Positions 1-4,753 of a stretch of 6,805 nucleotides of DNA are shown here, one piece after another. The notes below the pieces were generated by a model, which did no database searches, had not been told where the DNA came from, and saw only the letters and a program-made list of their open reading frames with translations. Made by a program: the position numbers and the translations under genes. This DNA comes from Alistipes sp. (GTDB lineage Bacteria; Bacteroidota; Bacteroidia; Bacteroidales; Rikenellaceae), in contig JAFOXS010000025.1 in assembly GCA_017391665.1 (NCBI GenBank), positions 1 to 6,805 of the forward strand, written 5' to 3'. The number at the start of each line of letters is the position of its first letter. The first letter of the stretch is position 1.

Positions 1-213
1 AAGCTCAAGCACGCCGAGAACTTCATCAAGGAGGGTGCCAAGGTCAAGGCTTCGGTATTCTTCCGTGGTCGTTCGATCGTCTTCAAGGAGCAGGGCGAGA
101 TTCTTCTTCTTCGCTTCGCTACCGATCTGGAGGAGATCGCCAAGGTGGAGATGATGCCCAAGCTCGATGGTAAGAAGATGAATATGATCCTCGCACCTAA
201 GGGTAAGAAGTAG
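1..213 (+). CDS. infC: Translation initiation factor IF-3, C-terminal part (5' end outside window)
   Basis: The frame is open from the first base and ends at TAG 211-213, giving 70 residues. It reads as the C-terminal domain of IF-3: [17 protein letters not shown], then [14 protein letters not shown], then the family signature [13 protein letters not shown]...[11 protein letters not shown] at the end. IF-3 binds the 30S subunit, prevents premature 50S joining and checks initiator tRNA and start codon; this C-terminal domain is the main 30S-binding part. The N-terminal domain and start codon lie upstream of the window. In most bacteria infC is followed at once by rpmI and rplT. Here a strong terminator and an unrelated gene follow, which is unusual. 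The family assignment is nearly certain. Confidence 0.95.
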   Translation, partial: KLKHAENFIKEGAKVKASVFFRGRSIVFKEQGEILLLRFATDLEEIAKVEMMPKLDGKKMNMILAPKGKK

Positions 214-230
214 AGGCTACGAATATGATT

Positions 231-276
231 ATCCGTTTTCGGGGGTTGGCGTGCCGACCTCCGAATCGGATTTTTT
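231..276 (+). terminator. Strong intrinsic terminator after infC
   Basis: Arms 238-250 and 253-265 pair over 13 positions (TTCGGGGGTTGGC with GCCGACCTCCGAA, two G-U pairs). An outer ATCCG (231-235) pairs with CGGAT (267-271) across a small internal loop. A run of six T (271-276) follows directly. It starts 17 nt after the infC stop, so it should end the infC transcript. Its T-run ends only 8 nt before the next start codon. Confidence 0.88.
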
Positions 277-284
277 GCTTATAG

Positions 285-1250
285 ATGAATTTTTCCGATA
301 AAATATTTGCTATCTCAACCCAGGAGGAGTTTTCTCAGCTGGCGCTGGAGGTGTTTCGCTTTCAGGCTCAGAGGTGTGCGCCCTACCGACAATATGTAGA
401 GTTGTTGGGTGTAGATCCGACGTACGTAAGCCGCGTGGAGGATATTCCTTTTCTGCCAATCGAGCTCTTCAAGCTTAGGGATGTATATTGCGGCAATGCA
501 GAGCCCGAGAAGGTCTTTACTTCGAGCAGCACCACGGGTCAAACCCCGTCGCGCCATATGATGCAGAGCCTTGCCCTCTATGAGCAGGCTTTTACCCGTG
601 CCTTCGAGCAGTTTTATGGCAATGCAGAGGGGTGGAGCATCTATGGTCTGTTGCCCAATTATCTGCAACGCGAAGGCTCGTCGCTTGTCTATATGGTCGA
701 TAGACTTATAGCACGCTGTGGCTCGGGAGGATTTTATCTTGATGAGTACGAAAAACTCCTTTCTGATATGGCCGCCGATCCTAAGCCGAAAATCTTGCTC
801 GGCGTAAGCTATGCCCTGTGGGATCTGGCTGAGCAGTATGCCCCCAAATTGGAAAATACCGTCGTCATGGAGACTGGCGGCATGAAGGGTCGCCGCGAGG
901 AGTTGCCCAAGGCGGAGTTTCATAAGATTCTCACCTCGGCCTTTGGCGTGGAGAAGATTCACTCGGAGTATGGCATGGCCGAACTCACGTCGCAGGCCTA
1001 CTCATCGGGCGATGGAGTCTTCAATGCGCCGCAGTGGATGCGAGTTTTGGCGCGTGATGTGAATAACCCGCTGAAGGTGTTGCCTCAGGGTAGCCGCGGC
1101 GCGCTGAATATTATCGATCTGGCCAATCTCTCGTCGTGTGCCTTCATTGCTACGCAGGATGTGGGGCGAACCTATGAGGATGGAGCGTTTATGGTTGAGG
1201 GTCGTCTGTCGGGTGCCGAAGTCAGAGGATGTAATCTGTTAGTGCAGTGA
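285..1250 (+). CDS. LuxE-family acyl-protein synthetase-like enzyme
   Basis: This 321-residue protein resembles the LuxE / acyl-protein synthetase family (PF04443), a branch of the adenylate-forming (ANL) enzymes. Visible motifs are the Ser/Thr/Gly-rich phosphate loop FTSSSTTGQTPS at 78-89, METGG at 195-199, SEYGMAE at 227-233 (the ANL aromatic-Gly-x-x-Glu motif), TQDVGR at 290-295 and EGRLSGAEVRGCN at 305-317. LuxE of luminous bacteria activates a fatty acid as acyl-AMP and holds it on a C-terminal cysteine before reduction by LuxC; Cys316 is the candidate here. No LuxC reductase or luciferase gene is present, so a light-emission role is not suggested and the substrate is unknown. The start at 285 is the first in-frame ATG after the terminator; there is no Shine-Dalgarno sequence. 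The stop overlaps the start of the next gene by one base, so the two are probably translated together. Family is fairly sure, exact reaction is not. Confidence 0.82.
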   Translation: MNFSDKIFAISTQEEFSQLALEVFRFQAQRCAPYRQYVELLGVDPTYVSRVEDIPFLPIELFKLRDVYCGNAEPEKVFTSSSTTGQTPSRHMMQSLALYEQAFTRAFEQFYGNAEGWSIYGLLPNYLQREGSSLVYMVDRLIARCGSGGFYLDEYEKLLSDMAADPKPKILLGVSYALWDLAEQYAPKLENTVVMETGGMKGRREELPKAEFHKILTSAFGVEKIHSEYGMAELTSQAYSSGDGVFNAPQWMRVLARDVNNPLKVLPQGSRGALNIIDLANLSSCAFIATQDVGRTYEDGAFMVEGRLSGAEVRGCNLLVQ

Positions 1251-1906
1251 TGATTATGAAGAGAGTAGCATTTGTTCCCATACGTCTTAACAGCCAGCGC
1301 GTCGAGGGTAAGAACCTGCGCGAGTTGGGTGGTCGTTCGCTGATGACCTACCTGCTGGAGACGCTCACGCGCGTGGAAAATATAGATGAGGTATATGTTT
1401 ATTGCAGCAATCCTGCCGTAAAACCGTACCTGCCCGAGGGTGTGCGTTTTCTGCAGCGTGATGAGCGTTTAGATCAGAATACCACACTTGGCGCAGAGAT
1501 TTACGATGCCTTTACGCGTGAGGTTGAGGCCGATATATATATCCTGGCGCACGCCACCTCGCCCTTCATTCGTCCTGCAACCATTGCCAATGCTGTGGCT
1601 CAGGTTGAGGGTGGCGAGTACGACTCTGCCTTTAGCGCCGAGCGAGTGCAGACCTTTGCGTGGTGGCAGGGCAAGCCGCTGAACTATACGTTTGAGCGTG
1701 TTCCTCGTACTCAGGATCTTGAGCCCGTATATGTTGAGACCTCGGCTTTCTTTGTCTTTCGTGAGGATGTGTGGCGCGAGAAGCACCGCCGCATAGGCGA
1801 GCGGGCATATATGGCCGTCACGGACCGCATCGAAAGTATGGATATTGATAATCCCGATGATTTTCTCCTGGCGGAGGCTATTGTTGCGGCTGGATTGAAT
1901 AAGTAA
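1250..1906 (+). CDS. CMP-sugar (acylneuraminate-type) cytidylyltransferase
   Basis: A 218-residue protein of the cytidylyltransferase family (PF02348: NeuA, PseF, LegF, KdsB). Such enzymes couple CTP to an acidic sugar to give a CMP-sugar for surface-glycan glycosyltransferases. The CTP-binding loop is IRLNSQRVEGKN (11-22), HATSPFIRP (101-109) matches the NeuA-like P-T-S-P region, ETSAFFVF (163-170) is the late core strand, and DIDNPDDFLLAEA (198-210) is the typical acidic C-terminal motif with metal-ligand aspartates. The length suits NeuA/PseF/LegF better than KdsB, which is nearer 250 residues. Three starts are possible: GTG 1247, ATG 1250 (A shared with the upstream TGA) and ATG 1256. I chose 1250 for translational coupling; the protein core begins at MKRVAF (1256), so 1256 is nearly as likely. 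No NeuB or NeuC partner is in view, so the sugar cannot be named. Confidence 0.83.
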   Translation: MIMKRVAFVPIRLNSQRVEGKNLRELGGRSLMTYLLETLTRVENIDEVYVYCSNPAVKPYLPEGVRFLQRDERLDQNTTLGAEIYDAFTREVEADIYILAHATSPFIRPATIANAVAQVEGGEYDSAFSAERVQTFAWWQGKPLNYTFERVPRTQDLEPVYVETSAFFVFREDVWREKHRRIGERAYMAVTDRIESMDIDNPDDFLLAEAIVAAGLNK

Positions 1907-1911
1907 AAGTT

Positions 1912-1999
1912 GCCTAACAAGGCTATTTCGGCATCTGGCTTGCCCTCGAAATGCTCATTTACACCTCGGTAAACTATTGCTTCTCGGGCTTCGCAAGCC
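1912..1999. repeat. Structured intergenic segment with imperfect inverted repeat
   Basis: A non-coding stretch between two convergent genes. It holds a small hairpin GCCT/AGGC (1912-1915 with 1920-1923). Beyond it is a larger imperfect inverted repeat whose outer arms GGCTTGC (1937-1943) and GCAAGCC (1993-1999) match exactly and whose centre is TTTAC (1958-1962) with GTAAA (1969-1973). The 3' arm can instead pair locally as GGCTT-CGC-AAGCC (1987-1999), so two alternative folds exist. No T-run follows on the + strand, so this is not a simple terminator. It may be a copy of a dispersed intergenic repeat; one copy cannot show that. Confidence 0.45.
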
Positions 2000-2037
2000 T
2001 AAAAAATACTCTTGTTATACAATTTTTGTAATAAAAT

Positions 2038-2065
2038 AAGGTTGCCCCGAAAGGACAACCTTTTG
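2038..2065. terminator. Hairpin terminator between convergent genes, probably bidirectional
   Basis: AAGGTTG (2038-2044) pairs exactly with CAACCTT (2056-2062). The stem continues past a C/A mismatch with CC (2046-2047) and GG (2053-2054) around a CGAAA loop. On the + strand it is followed by TTGTTTTATTT; on the - strand by ATTTTATTAC. It lies 131 nt after the cytidylyltransferase stop and just beyond the rsmG stop, so it can end both transcripts. Confidence 0.78.
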
Positions 2066-2067
2066 TT

Positions 2068-2691
2068 TTATTTAGAGGTATATACCACCTTCTTTGTCTC
2101 AAAAAACTCCTCTTCGAAGAAATCGGCAATCTGATACTCTGTCCATTTCATCCTTGTGGCGGAGAGCTCCTCGGTCAGGTCACCGCCCTTGAGGTAGAGT
2201 ATTCCGTTAGGCAGTGTGCCTCGTTGTCCACGCTCGATCTTTGACCATATCCACTTCACAAATTGCGGCATCTCGGTCACGGCACGCGAAATGACATAGT
2301 CGAACTTTTCGGGTATCTGCTCTACGCGCGTGTGGCGCGCGTCTATATTGGTAATGCCTGCACCCTCGCACACACCCTTCACTACGGTAATCTTCTTTCC
2401 GATAGAGTCGGCCGAGATGAACTGCACCTCGGGGAACATTATAGCCAGCGGCACACTCGGGAATCCACCACCGCAGCCTACATCCAGCACCTTTGCACCC
2501 GCATCAAACTGGCAAACCTTCGCTATGGCGAGCGAGTGCAGCACGTGACGCAGATACAACTGCTCGAAGTCCTTGCGTGATACAACATTTATCTTCGCAT
2601 TCCAGTCGGCATAGAGGTCGTACAAAGCGCGGAACTGCTCCTTCTGATGCTCCGAGAGCGTGGGGAAATATTTTTCTATAATTGCAATCAT
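2068..2691 (-). CDS. rsmG: 16S rRNA (guanine527-N7)-methyltransferase RsmG
   Basis: A 207-residue protein with the full RsmG (GidB) pattern. It uses S-adenosylmethionine to make m7G527 in the 530 loop of 16S rRNA; in several bacteria, loss gives low-level streptomycin resistance. INVVSRKD (34-41) and RHVLHSL (48-54) form the typical N-terminal signature, VLDVGCGGGFPS (68-79) is the SAM-binding glycine-rich loop, ISRA (134-137) is the family motif after strand 4, and YLKGG (166-170) precedes the C-terminal strands. Length is normal for the family. The start MIAIIEKYF lies 8 nt after the rlmN stop, so it is most likely the second gene of an rlmN-rsmG transcript. I see no separate promoter and no clear Shine-Dalgarno in the gap. 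Both gene products modify rRNA. Confidence 0.95.
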   Translation of the reverse strand: MIAIIEKYFPTLSEHQKEQFRALYDLYADWNAKINVVSRKDFEQLYLRHVLHSLAIAKVCQFDAGAKVLDVGCGGGFPSVPLAIMFPEVQFISADSIGKKITVVKGVCEGAGITNIDARHTRVEQIPEKFDYVISRAVTEMPQFVKWIWSKIERGQRGTLPNGILYLKGGDLTEELSATRMKWTEYQIADFFEEEFFETKKVVYTSK

Positions 2692-2699
2692 AGTCTCGT

Positions 2700-3731
2700 T
2701 TATTTACGTTTTTCGGCTGTCGATAGCAGACCGCAGGCGGCCTTGATATCCTCTCCGCGCGAAGCACGGATGGTGGTCTGTATTCCTTTGGCAGTGAGCG
2801 TGTCACGGAAGGCTATCATCTTCTCCTGCGAAGGCGAGTAGTAGGGTGAGTCGGGTATGCGGTGGAAACGGATAAGGTTCATACGACACTTTATACCATC
2901 CAGCAGTCGGCACAACTCCTTGATATGTGCGGGCGAATCGTTCAGCCCCTCCATAACGATATACTCGAACGATACGCGGCGCTGACCCGTAAAGTCGTAA
3001 CGGCGCAGAATGTCGCACACCTCACGGATGGGGTAGGCATTCTCGATGGGCATAATCTCCTTGCGCTCATCGTGGAACGGGTTGTGTAGGCTCACGGCCA
3101 GATGCACTTTCGACTCCGTGAGGAATCGCTCCAGCTCGCGCGCTACGCCAGCGGTCGAGAGTGTTACTCGTGTGGGTGACCATGCCATTCCCCACGATGC
3201 GGTTATTATCTGCAACGCCCGAAGGACATTATCTATATTATCCAGCGGCTCGCCCATACCCATGAATACCAGGTTGGTCAGGCGCTCACTTTCGGGTATG
3301 GAGATAATCTGGTTGATGATCTCATTGGTTGAGAGCGAGTGCTGCAAGCCTTGTCGTGCAGTGGCGCAGAAACGGCATCCCATACGGCATCCCGCCTGTG
3401 ACGATACGCACAGCGTAGCTCGGTCGCCATCGGGGATGTATGCTGATTCGATATACTCGCCCTGCGATGTGCGGAAGAGATATTTCTTTGTGCCATCGGA
3501 AGATACACTCTCCTTGAGCGGCGATGACAAACCTAAATCATAATGCTCCTTGAGCAGTTGTCGTGTGGCCTTCGACTGATCGGTCATCTGGTCGATGTCG
3601 CTTACGCGACGCACGTATAGCCAGCGCGCAATCTGCTTGGCAGCAAAGCGTGGCAACGAGTGTTGCTGGCAGAGCGACTCCAACTGCTCGAGGGTTAGGC
3701 CATAGAGGTTATTTTTCGTTTTTTCTGACAT
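2700..3731 (-). CDS. rlmN: Dual-specificity 23S rRNA/tRNA adenine-C2 methyltransferase RlmN
   Basis: A 343-residue radical-SAM enzyme. RlmN makes 2-methyladenosine at A2503 of 23S rRNA in the peptidyl-transferase centre and at A37 of some tRNAs. All key residues are present: the CX3CX2C iron-sulfur motif is Cys115, Cys119 and Cys122 in SQAGCRMGCRFCATA; the methyl-carrying and resolving cysteines fit Cys333 (RGEDIKAAC) and Cys108 (ATLCVSS), spaced as Cys355 and Cys118 are in E. coli; MGMGEP (157-162) is the SAM-binding motif. The cluster spacing and overall motif set favour RlmN over the resistance enzyme Cfr. The start ATG (complement of 3729-3731) gives MSEKTKNN and sits about 20 nt from a -7 promoter box. 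It is first in a two-gene unit with rsmG. Confidence 0.95.
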   Translation of the reverse strand: MSEKTKNNLYGLTLEQLESLCQQHSLPRFAAKQIARWLYVRRVSDIDQMTDQSKATRQLLKEHYDLGLSSPLKESVSSDGTKKYLFRTSQGEYIESAYIPDGDRATLCVSSQAGCRMGCRFCATARQGLQHSLSTNEIINQIISIPESERLTNLVFMGMGEPLDNIDNVLRALQIITASWGMAWSPTRVTLSTAGVARELERFLTESKVHLAVSLHNPFHDERKEIMPIENAYPIREVCDILRRYDFTGQRRVSFEYIVMEGLNDSPAHIKELCRLLDGIKCRMNLIRFHRIPDSPYYSPSQEKMIAFRDTLTAKGIQTTIRASRGEDIKAACGLLSTAEKRK

Positions 3732-3751
3732 GATAAATCTTGCTTCGACAA

Positions 3752-3759
3752 CAAAAGTA
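3752..3759 (-). promoter_or_regulatory. Predicted Bacteroidetes -7 box for rlmN-rsmG
   Basis: Read on the - strand this is TACTTTTG, an exact match to the Bacteroidetes TAnnTTTG element. It would start transcription near 3745 and give a short leader of roughly 15 nt before the rlmN ATG. The -33 element is weak: the nearest TTG (3785-3787, - strand) is 25 nt away, longer than the usual spacing of about 20. The match is seen; promoter activity is inferred. Confidence 0.5.
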
Positions 3760-3813
3760 AAAAAAAATTGAATATTTTTCTTCGCAACTCATTATTTTTT
3801 GAAATATTATCAT

Positions 3814-3821
3814 TATATTTG
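3814..3821 (+). promoter_or_regulatory. Predicted Bacteroidetes -7 box for tonB
   Basis: TATATTTG matches TAnnTTTG exactly and lies in a very A/T-rich stretch. No convincing TTTG sits at the usual distance upstream; the nearest, at the end of the T-run at 3801, is only 12 nt away. A start near 3828 would leave a leader of about 164 nt before the tonB ATG. It is about 55 nt from the opposed rlmN box, so the two form a divergent promoter pair. Confidence 0.5.
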
Positions 3822-3991
3822 CCCAAAGAACCGCGCATATATGACTTAAGAGCGGTGCGTTGTCGTCGGCATAATGGTGCAAATGGCGGCGGGGCGTTGT
3901 TGGTAAGTGGCTGTGCGTTAGGGAGTTGATTGATTGACTCCCGTAGCCTAAAACGAAGAAACAATTAAATTGAAAAATAAAAATTAACATT
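3822..3991 (+). promoter_or_regulatory. Long 5' leader of tonB
   Basis: This is the non-coding stretch between the predicted tonB promoter and its ATG. Its first two thirds are G-rich and able to fold: ACCGC (3830-3834) pairs with GCGGT (3852-3856), and GGGAGT (3921-3926) pairs exactly with ACTCCC (3937-3942) around a TGATTGATTG loop. GCGTT recurs at 3857, 3894 and 3915. The last 40 nt switch to an A-rich, unstructured ribosome-loading region with no Shine-Dalgarno, typical of well-expressed Bacteroidetes genes. No known riboswitch class was recognised. A regulatory role is only inferred from length and structure. Confidence 0.35.
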
Positions 3992-4684
3992 ATGCAAATT
4001 AAAAAATCACCTAAGGCAGACCTTCAGAACCAGAAAGGTTTGTTCCTTGAGATCGGCTTGATTATTTCTTTGTTGATTACTATCGGTGCATTCCTCTATG
4101 CTCCGAAGGAGTATCGTATCGAGCAGGTCGATTTGAATTATGGTCCCATCGAGGAGGAGATTACCGAGATTACTCGTAACGAGCAGAAGCCACCTGAGGC
4201 TCCCAAGAAGGTTGAGATCAAGGTCTTCAACGATATCCTTGACATCGTGACCAACGACTCTAAGATCACTACTGAGGTTATGACCTTCGATGAGTTCGAG
4301 GAGGGTATGGAGATCGAGACTACAGTTGTTGAGGTAGAGGAGGAGGAGATCGAGGAGGATCAGCCCTTCATCAAGGTAGAGAAGATGCCTACATTCCGTG
4401 GTGGTGACCTTAACCAGTTCCGTAACTGGGTTCAGGGCCGTCTTCGTTACCCCCAGATCGCTCAGGAGAACGGTATCTCTGGTCGTGTAGTTGTATCATT
4501 CGTGGTTGAGCGCGACGGTCAGGTATCAAACATCCAGGTACTTCAGGCACCCGATAAGTCTTTGGCTGACGAGGCTACTCGCGTAGTAGGCAACTCACCC
4601 AAGTGGGAGCCCGGTATGCAGAGCAACAAGCCCGTACGTGTAAAGTACACTTTGCCCGTTGTATTCCAGATTCAGAACAACTAA
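3992..4684 (+). CDS. tonB: Energy transducer TonB
   Basis: A 230-residue single-pass inner-membrane protein. TonB, with ExbB and ExbD, carries proton-motive energy across the periplasm to TonB-dependent outer-membrane receptors (SusC-type and siderophore receptors in this phylum). A basic cytoplasmic N-terminus (MQIKKSPKAD) leads into one membrane helix at about 17-37. A long periplasmic linker (about 40-126) is strongly acidic, with VEEEEIEED at 115-123, rather than the Pro/Lys-rich linker of proteobacterial TonB. The C-terminal TonB domain (PF03544) covers about 127-229: LRYPQIAQENGISGRVVVSF, a conserved turn ERDGQV (173-178), and PVRVKYTLPVVFQ near the end. The start is the ATG after an A-rich leader. 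Arginines are mainly CGT/CGC and codon use looks strongly biased, suggesting high expression. No exbB or exbD is next to it, and a terminator follows, so it appears to be transcribed alone. Confidence 0.92.
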   Translation: MQIKKSPKADLQNQKGLFLEIGLIISLLITIGAFLYAPKEYRIEQVDLNYGPIEEEITEITRNEQKPPEAPKKVEIKVFNDILDIVTNDSKITTEVMTFDEFEEGMEIETTVVEVEEEEIEEDQPFIKVEKMPTFRGGDLNQFRNWVQGRLRYPQIAQENGISGRVVVSFVVERDGQVSNIQVLQAPDKSLADEATRVVGNSPKWEPGMQSNKPVRVKYTLPVVFQIQNN

Positions 4685-4704
4685 TATTTAGTATCTAATA
4701 TAAG

Positions 4705-4742
4705 GTATCCCGCGACTATCTTGTTTCGGGATGCTTTTTTTT
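4705..4742 (+). terminator. Strong intrinsic terminator after tonB
   Basis: GTATCCCG (4705-4712) pairs over eight positions with CGGGATGC (4727-4734), one of them G-U, around a 14-nt loop. Eight T follow (4735-4742). It begins 20 nt after the tonB stop. The T-run ends 11 nt before the hflX ATG, so hflX must rely on readthrough or on a promoter within or before the hairpin. Confidence 0.9.
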
Positions 4743-4753
4743 ATCCCCAAAGG

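Noticed and set aside
315..962. 215-residue open frame opposite the luxE-like gene
   Set aside because: It is antisense to a well-supported coding gene, shows no recognisable motif and has the composition expected of a reverse-strand shadow.
1247..1249. GTG start for the cytidylyltransferase
   Set aside because: ATG 1250 and ATG 1256 follow at once in the same frame and give the expected N-terminus.
285..1250. Bioluminescence gene
   Set aside because: No luxC, luxD or luciferase genes are nearby, and the LuxE family is wider than luminous bacteria.
3046..3543. 165-residue open frame on the + strand inside rlmN
   Set aside because: It is antisense to rlmN, whose catalytic motifs fully account for the region.
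2700..3731. RlmN homologue as Cfr-type antibiotic-resistance enzyme
   Set aside because: The full motif set, the ATLCVSSQAGC context and the housekeeping pairing with rsmG fit RlmN; nothing suggests transfer.
3828..3960. tonB leader as a stand-alone ncRNA such as SRP RNA or 6S RNA
   Set aside because: The SRP RNA apical-loop signature and the 6S central bubble are not seen, and no terminator follows before the tonB ATG.
3695..3990. Two overlapping open frames of about 90 residues on the - strand in the divergent region
   Set aside because: They cover the promoters and A/T-rich leader, overlap the rlmN start in other frames and show no protein-like pattern.
4721..4753. Upstream TTG start extending HflX by 11 residues
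   Set aside because: It lies in the loop of the tonB terminator and adds residues (MFRDAFFYPQR) unlike the family N-terminus; ATG 4754 fits better.
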